64,000 bases of DNA, taken from the NCBI GenBank assembly GCA_030704615.1, contig CM060732.1, positions 6,508,001-6,572,000 on the forward strand, given 5' to 3'. The DNA is from Takakia lepidozioides (Eukaryota > Streptophyta > Takakiopsida > Takakiales > Takakiaceae). Below the pieces are notes generated by a model. The model did not search any database and was not told the origin of the DNA. It saw only the letters and a program-made list of their open reading frames with translations. A program made the position numbers and the translations under genes. Positions 43,064 to 53,984 of the stretch are shown here, piece by piece. Position 1 is the first letter of the stretch. The number at the start of each line of letters is the position of its first letter.

Positions 43064-44250
43064 TGGGTCCGGCGAGACCAAGCAAAAGCGGAACGGCCCG
43101 AAAGCCGATGATCCTAGTGAGCTCGGTGAGGGCGACGCGTCACTGGCGCGACAACTGGACGAGACGATTTATGCTTTTGAAAACGAGGCCGCTTGAGAGC
43201 AGGAGGAATCTGAGGAGTCGGAGCCCGAGGACTTTCCAAAGGCTCCACCAGACCAACAGATGCCTCCAATGCCAGCAGCTTTTTGGGAAGGGCTTTTGGT
43301 GCAGTTTGGTGGGACACTTAAGGACGTGATGAAAGCGGCCAATGCCACTTCCACTAAGGCGAAATTTAGGGTGAAGCCTAAGAAACTCGACACCTTCAAG
43401 GGCATCCAAAATTGGAGGCACTCAATACCTGGCTCCTGGAGCTAGAGCAGTACTTCCGGGCGGCCAAATTGAGTGATGAGGATCGGGTGGAAGTGACACC
43501 TACCTACTTGAGGGGCTATGTTCAACAATGGTGGCAAAAACGCCTTCAGGACCAAGGGCCAAACCGAGAGACCTTGAGCTGGAATGGGTTCAAGAAAAAA
43601 CAGTTTGTGCCTCTCAACGCTTTCTGGCTCGCCCGGGACAAGATGAGGAAGTTGAAACAAATAGATGATATTCGGGGATATGTTCAGGCTTTCAATGTGC
43701 TATTGCTCGAAGTCACTGACATGGCGGAACCAGAAATGGTCTTCAACTTTGCGGCGGGATTGGCCCCTTGGGCCAGGCGGAAGTTGGAGGAGAGGCCACC
43801 AAAGACTTTGAACGAGGCAATTGAAAGGGATGAATGCTTCTCGGATGTCCGTAGGGGCGAAAGACAGGGCCGTACGGAGCTGAACCACAAGAAGGTCCAA
43901 CGGGAGGGTGATTCTTTCCGATAAAGAAGTGGCCACGCGGCGACAATGACACATGGAAATCAAATGGAGGGCCTTTTCACGTCAAGGCGGCACCCGGTGC
44001 TCCAAAAGAAAAATCAGGTGTGGCGGCTTATAGCGGACAAAAGGCCACTTTTGATGGGGTGTGCTTTAATTGTGGGGAGCCCGGGCACATGGCCAAGAAG
44101 TGCCCAAAACCCCGACAGTTGAACATGACCCGGGCGACCACGGAGTTGTTCGAAGACTCCATCAGCCGCTTGGTAGAGGCGGTGGTCGCCAAGACTTGCA
44201 AGATAGGCAACTACACTTGTGAGTTATATCAGGAGGCGGTGGCTTTGCGT
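43064..44250 (+). pseudogene. Gag with zinc knuckle, frameshifted (copy B)
   Basis: The start region after ATGGGTCCGGCGAGACC is out of frame with the acidic linker. The capsid-like core is open at 43412-43924 (FVPLNAFWLARDKMRKLKQ, MVFNFAAGLAPWARRKLEE). After a break, the zinc knuckle CFNCGEPGHMAKKC lies at 44062-44103. Confidence 0.85.
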
Positions 44251-44601
44251 AAAGGAAGTCAGTTGATGGTCGTGAGCGGGGTAATTTCCGGAACTAACGT
44301 GTCGTTGTTAATGGACACTGGAGCATTGCACTCCTTCATAACACCGGCAACGGCACAGAAGCTGGGACTCCCGACAACTGACATGGGGGCCTTTATTGCA
44401 GTGCGTCCTACCAAAGAAGAGCCACAACTAGCGTCGAGATTAGCATTCGACGTCCCTCTTCAGCTAGGGAGTTGGGAGGGGCGTGAGAACTTCATTATTT
44501 GTGAGATTGATGGAATGGATCTCATTTTGGGGATGTCGTTTTTAAGCAAGTTTGGAGCGGTCATAGATGGCCGCAGGAGGTTTAGTCACGCTACCGTGTG
44601 A
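44251..44601 (+). CDS. Aspartic protease domain (copy B)
   Basis: In frame with the zinc knuckle (open from 44020). The active site reads MDTGALHSFI, with Ala-Leu where copy A has Ala-Ser. The second motif DLILGMSFL follows about 75 residues on. Frame is lost after 44601. Confidence 0.8.
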   Translation, partial: KGSQLMVVSGVISGTNVSLLMDTGALHSFITPATAQKLGLPTTDMGAFIAVRPTKEEPQLASRLAFDVPLQLGSWEGRENFIICEIDGMDLILGMSFLSKFGAVIDGRRRFSHATV

Positions 44602-44784
44602 GAACAGTGACGAAGTTTTGAAGGTATCGGAAACGCCCAACCGAGTGGGAGGGCGAATAAACTTGCTGTCAGCGAAGGAACTTGGGCCGTGGAGGAACCA
44701 CACGAGCCCGAGTTTTTGCTTTAACTGAGGCAAGTAGGAGGAGAAGTCGATAGGGAGCCGAGCCCAGATTAGATCAAGGAAATC

Positions 44785-45690
44785 TTGGAGAAATACCAGC
44801 ATGTGATGCCGGAGGATTTACCGAGTGGTTTGCCACCACGAAGAGGGGTCGACCACAGGATAGAGAGGAATCTACCGGAAACGGAGCCGCCTGCCAAGGC
44901 GCCCGACCGGTTGAGCCATAGAGAGTTGATGGAGCTGAAAGAGCAGCTCAAGGACCTCATGGCAAAGGGATACATCCGGCCGAGTAAGTCATCTTGTGGA
45001 GCCCCGATACAATTCGCAGACAAGAAGGATGGGACACTGCGGATGTGTGCTGATTACAGGGCTCTAAACAAGGTAACTATAAAAACCGGTACCCTTTGCC
45101 AAGAATTGACGACCTCTTCGATCAGTTGGCAGGCGCGAAGTATTTCAGCCGGATCGATTTGCGCTCAGGTTACCACCAAATTCGGGTAGCGGAAGGAGAT
45201 GAAGAAAAGACGACGTGCAGGACAAGATATGGTTCGTACAAGTTCTTGGTGATGCCTTTTGGGTTCACCAACGCAATGAACAGCCTCTTCCAGGAGTGGT
45301 TAGATGACTTTGTGATCCATCGTCGATATCTTGGTGTACTCAAAAACAAAGGAATACCACCTGGAACACCTCAAAATGGTGTTCCAGAAATTGCAGGATG
45401 GGAAGCTCTATGCTAAGGCTTCAAAGTGCAAATTCGGGGTCACAAAAGCGGAGTTCATAGGGCATGTGATTACGGAAGATGGGATCAAGATGGATGATAG
45501 AAAGGTGAGGGCGATCTTGGACTGGGAACCTTTGACGTCGGTCCCGGGAGTGCGATCATTTCGAGACTGCCTCCTACTACCGAAAGTATGTGAGGAATTT
45601 TGCCAAGATTGTGGGGCCGCTGTCACCTCTTGTGTAACTCCAAGGTATGGGTGTGGAACACCTTTTGTGGCCAAGCTTTTGCCGAATTGA
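44785..45690 (+). pseudogene. Reverse transcriptase, broken (copy B)
   Basis: Three overlapping frames cover it: [19 protein letters not shown] at 44800, [20 protein letters not shown] at 45142-45200, and KASKCKFGVTKAEFIGHV at 45418. Compared with copy A, seven codons (PATFSTL) are missing after FGFTNA. A frameshift at about 45315 destroys the YIDD box. The protein would be inactive. Confidence 0.85.
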
Positions 45691-46047
45691 AGCAGCTGAT
45701 GGCGAAAGCTCCAGTTTTGAAGATCCCGGAGTTCGACCCTCCGTTTGAGATTCACACTGATGCGTCGGACTTCGCAATTGTGGGTGTGATGGCGTCCAGT
45801 GGCTTACGAAAGTACGAATCTGAACAAAGTGGAGCGGCGGTGGCATATGCACGAAAAGAAAATGAAGGCGGTGGTGCACTGCCTTGAGCTTCGGCGCCAC
45901 TATGTTGGTTCCAACCCGGTGAAGGTGTTCACGGACAATGTCACGGTGAAGTATTTTGCCACACAGCCTAAGTTGTCCCCAAACAAATTAGGTGGCAAGA
46001 CACTTTGGCATTGTTTGACGTGGATATTGTGGTGGCCGATGCTCTGA
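45691..46047 (+). pseudogene. RNase H, broken (copy B)
   Basis: FEIHTDASDFAIVGV at 45747 keeps the first Asp. Frame changes follow near 45795 (YESTNLNKVERRW in another frame) and 45985. Confidence 0.75.
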
Positions 46048-46115
46048 GTAGAAAGTAGCAGCTCATGTTGGTTTACAAAGGCGAGACGGAGCTGCAGAGG
46101 AAGATATAGGCTGAG

Positions 46116-46835
46116 TAGCTGAAAACACTCTGTATCATTTTTTGGTTGTGTATGAAAAGAAAAGATCCGGTGACCTAGTGAACTTCCAAGACCATTCATG
46201 AGGGTCTAGTTCCAGCTCGGCCAGTGGTCTTCCTAGAATGCAAACAAACGAGTTCGCTAAGAGCTAGTCCTGCAAGGAGATGGTGAGGGGAGGAAGAGGG
46301 TTCATCGCTTTGTCAGGTGAGGTCCAACAACAAATTCTTACTGGGGTAATGGCAATAGCTTGAATGTACTGAGGTTGGGTTGAAGACAGGGAAATGAGCA
46401 GAGATGTCGTATTGATGGTAAAGGTAAAAACAGTGAGCTGTTGAGAGGTTGCATCTTTAACAAACAAAATGGAGAGCTCTCCATGAAGAATAGCAAGACC
46501 CCAAGAGTTGGAAGAAGGCATGGATGGACCTGCTACTGGGGTTGCGAGCCATTGAGTGGGGATAGATTGAACAAGGTTCTCATAGCCACGGAAGGCTCTG
46601 CCTTTGCCCACTGTTTGAGCTAATGAATCCACAGACTTAAGACTGTTGTTAGCCCAGATATTGAAGACTTGACTAATTCCTTGGGAGTCCCAGGAAGATT
46701 AGCGCTTGGCCTGGTTTTTCTGCTCAGAAGAAGGGCAATTGGTATTCAAGAAAAGGTGTTGTCTCTGGATTTCGAAATAGTTTGCTGGCTGAGACTTGGA
46801 AAGAAATTTGCGAAGTTTGCCCCATGCTAGCCAAA
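46116..46835 (-). mobile_element. LINE fragment 3: post-RT linker
   Basis: Minus-strand IWLAWGKLRKFLSK (46830-46790) matches the IWAAWQAIRPSLTQ position of LINE fragment 6. SNSWGLAILHGELSILFVKD (46540-46480) falls in the same linker. It may be the downstream continuation of LINE 4, which loses homology near 47590, split by 46840-47590. Confidence 0.55.
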
Positions 46836-47590
46836 TGTTTGGGGTATTCGCAGGATTGGGTGTCTCAGTTTTTGTATAATATGGCAGTTTCTACAGTGAC
46901 CTCCCTCCATGGTTTTACCCATATTTGTCCAACAACTCAATATTTCATCTAAATTTATATGGTATAGGGTTTCTAACTACATTAGGTATGTGTACCAATT
47001 GTTAGATTGCAAAAACAATCATGTACCAGAGAGCCATGGACTTTTAAAGTTGATTACTGTGGAGTGCAGATGTTACACATAAAATCTTATGGAATGAAAA
47101 AACATCATGTACACTCATACACTGGCACAAAGGAAAACACACTAGGGATACCCATTTTAAATCCAACCCAAATCCACTTTTATATGGACTAGTTATCTTA
47201 GGAATTGAGAGCTATGGACTATTTTGCACATTAAAATAGGTTGATTTGCTCTAGTCCATAGCATCTTATGTTTTGGGTTTTTGAGGTGTCGTCTTTTACT
47301 GAAAAGGCATACAAACCTATAATCTAGAGGTGCCAGGTGGTATATGGACAAGTGTTTGTAAACTCTAGATTTTGACGTCTAAATGTTTTTTCAAATTAAA
47401 GATTAAAATATCTAGTAAAGATTGTTTTCAATATTTGAGGAGGGACTCTTTACTAAAAATATTATATATACTACTATCTATCTTTAAAAAATTAACTGAA
47501 AGCAATAGACTCAACAAAAAAAACATTCCATGGACTTCTAGTGGACTCAACATGTGCCGCTTTTGATCCACCCAATCCAAAGAGAAGAGC
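46836..47590. other. AT-rich insertion between two LINE pieces
   Basis: No coding frame. It includes a second copy of the TAGTCCATAGCAT...TTTTACTGA repeat (47254-47300). It interrupts an otherwise collinear LINE order, so it is probably an inserted non-autonomous element, but no terminal repeats were confirmed. Confidence 0.45.
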
Positions 47591-47599
47591 CAACTGTCT

Positions 47600-49347
47600 T
47601 GAGGTTACAACCATGAGTGATCCAACAGAGCGAGGATTTCCATGTGGCTTTTAAGGGGTGATGAGGCTGTGATGTGATCGTAGACCAAGAACTTCCACCA
47701 TCCCCCCTCTGGCCCTAGGAACCTGGGAATCCACTTGCCCAGAAGAGCAGTAATTTGTGTTTCTGGATCCAAAACACCAAGGCCACCTTTCTTCTTTGGA
47801 AGGCAAATTTGTATCCAGGCTACTAGAGGTCTTTTGTTCTGCGAGGGTTTATCTGCACCCCAAGTGAAATTTCTGGTTAAACGCTTGACCTCCTGGATTT
47901 GTTTAGAGTTAGGGCGCCCGATATGCCTGCTGAAAGGATCTGATTAGCTACAAGTGTTCTCCCAGTGATTGAAAGGTGTTTAGAGCCCCAATATGCCAAC
48001 TTTGGTTTGAGTTTGGTGAGGATGGGAGCAAATATTTGGTGATCAGTGAGGTTTAACCCCAAAGTGTATCCCAAAAGGGTGGTTGTTTCACCGGGTGCCA
48101 GCCAGTTAAGTCCTTGGGTTACCCCCCACACTGGAGGTGAGCCCAGAGTGGATGCTGAAAGGTCACCAACCAGCAGAGCTGCTGTTTTATGCCAATTGAC
48201 CTTGAAGCCTGATATGGAACAAAAGGTGTCCAAGGTTTGACCTGCTGCATCAAGATTTGCAGATGTTGCTTGCACATTAAAAATGTATCATCAACGAACA
48301 TAGAGTCCACCAAGTGAGTATACTGTCTAGTGATGTAGTTTGTGATACGTAGGCCTTTGATGAACTGGTTTTGCTGCAGCATATATCCCAGGGAATCTGC
48401 CACCACTAGAAAGAGAAAAGGGCCAGAGGGCACCCTTTGCGAACCGACCGCTGCAAAGGGAAGGAAGCTGACAAGTGACCATTGATAATGACACGACTGG
48501 ATGAGGTAGTTAGGAGAATCTTGACCCATTGACAAAAAGACTGGGGAAAGCCGATCTTAGCCAGTGATGCAAGAAGGTAAGACCACTCCTCTCTATCAAA
48601 TGCTTTTTTGAAGTTCAGAAGAAGAAGGGCAATGGCTTGATTTGACTTAGAAGCGTAACCAGAAATTTCTTGGGCAAGTAGAAGGTTATCTAAAATGTAT
48701 CTGCCTTTGATAAATCCTGTTTGATTCTGGCGAATGAGAGAAGGAAGGAGGGGTTGAAGCCTAAGCACAAGTGCTTTAGCTATGATCTTATAAGCTACAT
48801 TAAGGAGAGTGATAGGGCGGTAATTGGCAACGTTAGTTCTATCCCCCTTTTTATAAAGCAGTGTAATGACCCCTTGGGAAATGGCTGGGGGCATGAAACC
48901 CTGCAGGAACATATGATTGGCCATAGACGAGAAGTCATGAGAGATATCTGCCCAATATAGGGCTTTGTAAAACTCCACCGAAATGCCATCCATACCAGGG
49001 GTTTTATTGTTATGGAGTTTCTCCAGAGCATCCCCTAGCTCCAAATCAGGTAATTCTCCTTCCAACAAGAAAGCTTGATGTGGGGTAAGGATAGAGGGAG
49101 TATGGGCTAGACATGAATTCTGAAAAGGCGAGGGATCCAGTGAAGAGAGATCACTATGAAACAATTGTCTAAAATGTCTTGAAGATAAATTCGCCATGGC
49201 TTTTGGGGTTGAGGCAGAGATGCCCGAGGGTTGTTCAATGAGCTCAGAGATTGACTGAGAGGCTCGTCTAAGGCGGGATTTGTCAAAAAAAAAATTGGTC
49301 ATTTTTTCTCCCTTAGTAGACCAATTGATCCCTGCCTGTAGCTTCAT
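47600..49347 (-). pseudogene. LINE reverse transcriptase (LINE 4)
   Basis: The segment 49347-48406 reads KTPGMDGISVEFYKALYW, GVITLLYKKGDRTNVANYRP, then ITLLNVAYKIIAKALVLRL and IRQNQTGFIKGRYILDNLL, the standard non-LTR RT blocks. The catalytic box is FVDD in SMFVDDTFLM after a frame change near 48410; other LINEs here have YADD. It continues with FCSISGFKVNWHKTAALLVG (48230) and SITGRTLVANQIL to about 47880. LALLLLNFKKAFDREEW carries Asn-Phe-Lys in place of the usual FxDxxKAFD; the first catalytic Asp appears lost (LLNFKKAFD). Confidence 0.88.
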
Positions 49348-49420
49348 CTTACGTTCCTGGAGCTTGTGGTGAATGTCAAGGTTAGAGCGAGCCTACATAT
49401 AAGTGCGGAAGGTATACTCA

Positions 49421-50470
49421 TCACAACGAGTGGACTCCAATATGGACTGACAGACCTTGAGGCACTTGGTAAGGGCAGCCATTTTCTTTTTTTTGGTAAC
49501 CGGGTACCGCAAGAGATTGGCTCATTTTCTGACTTGCAACATTGACAGCCTTGAGTTTGGTCAAGAATCTATCAGTTGGGTTTTGGCTGACGTTCCCTGT
49601 TTGTGACCAGGCTTGAAGGAGGCCCCGTTTGAAAACGGGAAGTTTTAGCAGCTGGTTGTTTAACTTGTAAAGGCCTCTTCCACGACGTTGAGAGTCAGGG
49701 AAGCTGATTGGTAAGGGGACAGGGACATGATCAAACCCCAATGGTATCGGTTCCTGGGGTAATCTCTTGGAGCCCTGAATGAGGTGAAGGGAAACATAAG
49801 CCCTATCCAACCGTGCCATACTGAGATCTGAAAGAGAACGATTATTGGTCCAAGTAAAAGATATATTGGAAGTTTGACCAAATATTGGCGTAGCCTCAGT
49901 CAGGCTGTGGGTTTGGATACATGAGAACCAGTGATCCATTTCTTGAGGGTTAGGGTAGAAGGAGCCCGTCCCCCGTCTGTCTTCCAGTGATTCCACCATA
50001 TTAAAATCACCAGCTATAATCCAACTATCAATGGAGTCTTGATCACTCAACTTAGCATTAAGTGTAGACCAAAAGTCTATCATTTCAGCTGAAGTGTTCG
50101 GCGCATAGACATTGACCAGCCCAATAGTACCAGTGCTATTTGGAAGAGAGATGGAACAAAATTGCAACCTACCAGGAATCCAAATGGCTTCATTAGAGAT
50201 GAAGGGATGAAGGGACGGGGAAAGCAAGATGGCAGTGCCCCCCCCCCCCCGGGTGCCGACAGAAGTTGGCTTCCATAGAGTGATTACCAGGGGCCACATG
50301 TGGTCAGAGAGGTTATCTATCTTAGACTGGTCCAGTTTGTGTTCCTGCAGAAAAATAATAGCTTCCTTCTGGATAAGGGGGGAGAGGCATGATTTGATTT
50401 TAACTCTTTTGAGGGAGGCAGGGTCTACACCAAGCCCTCTGATGTTCCATGAGTGGAGCTCAAGTATCAT
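49421..50470 (-). CDS. LINE APE-type endonuclease (LINE 4)
   Basis: Nicks target DNA to prime reverse transcription. 349 codons open. It has the APE motifs: SWNIRGLG (Asn) at the start, FLQEHKLDQ (Glu), VNVYAPNT, WIIAGDFNMVESLEDRRG (Asp and Asn), ISFTWTNN and LDRAYVS, with LGFDHVPV (Asp-His) near the end. All expected catalytic positions look present, so this segment is well preserved compared with the rest of the element. Confidence 0.92.
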   Translation of the reverse strand: MILELHSWNIRGLGVDPASLKRVKIKSCLSPLIQKEAIIFLQEHKLDQSKIDNLSDHMWPLVITLWKPTSVGTRGGGGTAILLSPSLHPFISNEAIWIPGRLQFCSISLPNSTGTIGLVNVYAPNTSAEMIDFWSTLNAKLSDQDSIDSWIIAGDFNMVESLEDRRGTGSFYPNPQEMDHWFSCIQTHSLTEATPIFGQTSNISFTWTNNRSLSDLSMARLDRAYVSLHLIQGSKRLPQEPIPLGFDHVPVPLPISFPDSQRRGRGLYKLNNQLLKLPVFKRGLLQAWSQTGNVSQNPTDRFLTKLKAVNVASQKMSQSLAVPGYQKKENGCPYQVPQGLSVHIGVHSL

Positions 50471-50507
50471 CAGAAGGCTGAGTTAGGCTTGGATTGAGGA
50501 TCCCATT

Positions 50508-52450
50508 TTATGGCCTTTGAGTGTGAAACAAGAATTTGACTCTACGGTCTTGAGGGCGAAGCGAGTTAACCCAAACAAACTGATCCGGGGGCTTTTGGGT
50601 TTTTTTGCTGATCTGGATAAAGATACCTCTGTGGTTGTACAGGTCCGCAGAAGGAGGAAATGGTTGGAACTGATCAGCAGAGACACGAGAGATAGAAACC
50701 GATAGAATATTGAACCCTTTGGAGAAGAATTCTGTAGTTAACAAGGCTTGGAAACACGGATATCTCTCAAAGATAGATCCGTCCAATGGCAGGGTGCCCG
50801 AATGTAAGGGGAGGTTGGAAGCCACTGTCTTTTCTGTTTCCCTAACGGTCTCCCTTTCCACACAACATCCAACACCTTTAGGGTCTCAAACATGGAGAGG
50901 GAGAGGAGACCACTTGGTTTGGGGAGGTTTGAGAGGTGGGTGGAAGAACCAAGGATGAAGAATCTTCTTGGGCCATTGGCTGGGACGATTGAATCATCGT
51001 CGGAGGAGAGATGTGCATAGAGCCATTGTGTTAGCCAGGTCCTCCCTGAGACATCTAGCTTCAGATGAAGAGTCAACGTTGGCTTCTGAAGAGGCCGAGG
51101 AAGAGCTGTTAGGGATCTGCACGCCCTTGATGTAGTCACGGGTTCTTTGAAGTTCCATTCTATGATTGTCTTCTTCCAACTCTGAGTCTAGGAGGGGGCA
51201 GATAAGTCGTGAGCGTGAGCGTGAGCGGTGAGTAGCAGGCTTGGGTTAGGCTCGGGTCCAAGAATATTCCAAAAATATTCCGAGATATTTGTTGGAGTTT
51301 CCCATTAATACTAACAAAGAATATCCTAAATAATATCTGGATATACCAGGAATATCATATGAATATTCTAAGAATATGCCAAGCATATTATTATCCCAAG
51401 AATATAAGAATATACCAAGAAAACCTTTTCTGGCATTGAGTGTTTGGGTGCATGTTGAATTTTTTTGTGGCAAATGGACAGTTCTGCACGGAACTGTCAT
51501 ATGTTTTATTTCTGCGGATTCAACATTTTCTACATGATTTCGTAGTTCCGCGCGGAATTGCGAGGTTCGGGTTTTGCTTCTGGTTAGGTTCGGGTTAAGT
51601 TCAGGCGCAGAATTAAGGGAATATTCTCAAAAATTGAGTATTATTCCTCTTCTGCTCACACTGTTTTCTGCTCACGCTCACCGGAAACACTGCCTCAGTC
51701 CCTGAGGGCCGCCAGCATCTGGAATCCATTAAACAAAGCACCCTGATTTCTGATTTGCAACTTGTGTCCACCCCTTGGGTTTGAAAGCCATTGTTCGTAG
51801 GTCCAGATTGTTCCCAGAGGTTGTGGCAGAGAGTAAATTTAATCCGCCTCCTCCATGAAAGCCAATACATGTGTGGACGGTCTGCAGATGAGATCCGGGT
51901 GATCTTCCAGGTAAACACCCCATGAGATCCTTGCCACCGGGGTCAAGACATAGTGAGGGAGGGAGGCCTCACAAAATTCCTGAATTTTTAGCCTGAAGAG
52001 GGACTTTGGATTGCTGCTTGGTGGAGAAGTTTTAACAAAGCATTTCATATCAGCTGTTGTGATTCACAAGGATTCCACACATTCCAGGTCATCCGAGGTG
52101 ATAAGGATGCCTGGAGGTCTGCCAAACCAGGAGCCTGTGGAGCTGCTGAATCCAATCAGGGAACTTTATAGAGGGGTTGGGGGGGGTGAGAGGGGATTGA
52201 AGGAGAAAGGAGGGGTTTGAGGTCTTACTGCACCATTGTTCCAATAGTTCCTTGAACGCGCCTGGTGCGCCAAAAAGAAGCCAGTGCCCGAGGAAGGGTG
52301 GTTTCTTCTTTGCATTGGTAGAGTTCCTCCGCTTGGAAACGAAGCCTCCGTTGAATCCCTGAACTTGGGTTTGAGATTTGCGGGGGCCATTGTAAAGTTA
52401 ACTTGAAACGAGAATACAAAACACTCCGCAAATTTGGCAAGTACTAAACA
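50508..52450 (-). pseudogene. LINE ORF1, interrupted (LINE 4)
   Basis: The likely start is MAPANLKPKFRDSTEASFPS near 52390, with SGTGFFLAHQARSRN related to the SRGFYLAHQERS of LINE 1. The middle part (WGVYLEDHPDLICRPSTHV, about 51930-51860) and C-terminal part (50861-50508) are in different frames. They are separated by the 51209-51681 insertion. No zinc knuckle was identified here. Confidence 0.65.
51209..51681. mobile_element. Small inverted-repeat element in LINE ORF1
   Basis: The left end GTGAGCGTGAGCGTGAGCGG is mirrored by the right end CTGCTCACGCTCAC (51668-51681), with AAGAATATTCC and GGAATATTCTC inside each end. The interior has many GAATAT words (51260-51425) and palindromes such as TTCCGCGCGGAA (51546-51557). 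About 473 bp, no coding capacity, MITE-like. Confidence 0.6.
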
Positions 52451-52858
52451 AAGCACTAAGGGAGAGGGAGGGTAAGATAAGAGTGAGCTAGAAGTAGCGG
52501 GAAGATAACGCGGAGGGACAACAACATTAATTAGAGGCAGCTGAAGGAAATCGCTTAGGGATTTAGAGTGAAATAGAGAGAGATGAGGACGTGAGCATCA
52601 TTGGGATGAACATGGGGTGATGGAAAAGAGAAAGCTTCCAAGTACCTGTCAAGCAAATTACAGAAAAGCTAAGGGAAAGAAAAAGAATAAAACCAAAAAT
52701 CCTGATTTGCATATCGAAAGAAAGGCAGACGTGGTGGGAATGCTGGGAAGTGGAACTGAGAGGCTGAACAGATGACGCAGGGGGGATAGAAGCATAAAGA
52801 TAACGACGAGATGACCGTTGGAGGTCGTCTCGCAGCTCCGCCATCGCTCCCCATCCAA

Positions 52859-53240
52859 TTCATTTACTTCTTATTATTATTAAAATGTAAAAAACAGCTG
52901 GGAGAGCCACAAAAAAAAACAAAAACAAAAACAAAAAGCGTTATGGTCCCATGGGGTTTCTAATTTTTTCCCCTCCATGTCAAAAAACTTTTGAGGCCTT
53001 TGTCCCTTCTTTAAGGAAAAAACAAGAATGAGGGAAAATAATGAGGCTAGGAGGTTTATTATTTTGATTTGTTGGCTCCGTCCCACAAGGGATAGAGGCA
53101 TTGTGGAGACATCTTGCCTAGGCGGAGAACTAGGCTTGTCCATTGAGCCTAGTCTATGGAGGGTTGATGGGCATGATTCATGAAGCCGTGGAAAAAGTAT
53201 AAAACAACAACCCCAAAATCATTGAAGGAATGAGCAAAGG
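52859..53240. other. Spacer between LINE 4 and LINE 5
   Basis: No gene was recognised; an AAAAACAAAAAC run lies at about 52908-52938. Confidence 0.4.
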
Positions 53241-53715
53241 TCAGAGCCTCTTGTGACGGAGCTCAAAGAAGGAAGTGGCCACCTTTGTAACCTGCTTGGG
53301 GTGTGATACTAGAGTACCCGAATTGTCCACAAGACCAGGGATGGCATGGCTTTGCATCCGTTGCTTAGCCTTAAGGAAGAAATATCTGTTCATCTTCTCA
53401 CCTTTAAGAGACCAATTAACCCCAGCACGTAATCTCATCGCGTCCTCCTTCTGTTTCTGAAGGGATCGGAGGTTATTTAGCCTCTTGCAAGGCAGCAATG
53501 GTGAACCTGTCTCCACGATTGGATTCGACCATTTTCTGCCAGACTGCATTTAGTTAGAGCCTTCTCTTTTCTTTGCCTGGCCATAGTGAGATTATGAGAG
53601 AATTTCATGGCCAAGACACGACAATCCTGAAGCTTTTTCAGAAAGCAGAGAGTAGGGGAGGTGAAGTCATTACCAGCATTTTTCCAGCATGCGATCAAGG
53701 AAGGAATAGTGCCAG
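53241..53715 (-). mobile_element. LINE fragment 5: endonuclease-RT linker
   Basis: AGVNWSLKGEKMNRYFFLKA on the minus strand corresponds to the AGINWSTKGEKMTNFFFDKS start of the LINE 4 RT segment. It stops before the RT palm. An AT-rich stretch (53716-53985) with long T and A runs follows on the right. Confidence 0.7.
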
Positions 53716-53984
53716 GATATTGTTTTTAAATTTAATTTTTATTGTTTTTTTTAATCATTGATTAAAATCAAATTTTATTTTGTTCTCCAGAAAGGAAGCC
53801 TTGTTTTTTGTTTTTGGAATTTTCGGATTCGAAGGACAAATAGATTTTTTTTGTTTTTTAAATAAAGAAAAACAGGGGACAGAGGCCCTGAATACCACTT
53901 TATTTGGAATTATTAGAGGGAAAAAATTAAAACCCCGGCACAATATTTGTTTTGTAATTTAATTATTTTAATACAATTGAAATG

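Larger units (their letters stand above)
42505..46107 (+). mobile_element. Ty3/gypsy chromovirus, copy B, truncated
   Basis: Plus-strand copy of the same family as A: LTR 42505-43007, primer site 43010-43021, gag, protease, RT and RNase H. It then ends near 46107 within the sequence between RNase H and integrase. Integrase, chromodomain and 3' LTR are missing. It is inserted into LINE fragment 2. Confidence 0.92.
47591..52858 (-). mobile_element. LINE 4: longest L1-type copy, 5' end present
   Basis: Minus strand: 5' end near 52858, 5' UTR, ORF1 (about 52450-50508), endonuclease (50470-49421) and RT (49347-47600). ORF1 is interrupted by a small element at 51209-51681. The order ORF1, APE-type endonuclease, RT is that of plant L1 elements. 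Frameshifts separate the domains. Confidence 0.88.

Noticed and set aside
42505-46107. Treating the LINE pieces on both sides of copy B as one interrupted LINE
   Set aside because: The left piece starts after the RT box and the right piece is post-RT linker, so they overlap in LINE order and cannot be two halves of one copy.
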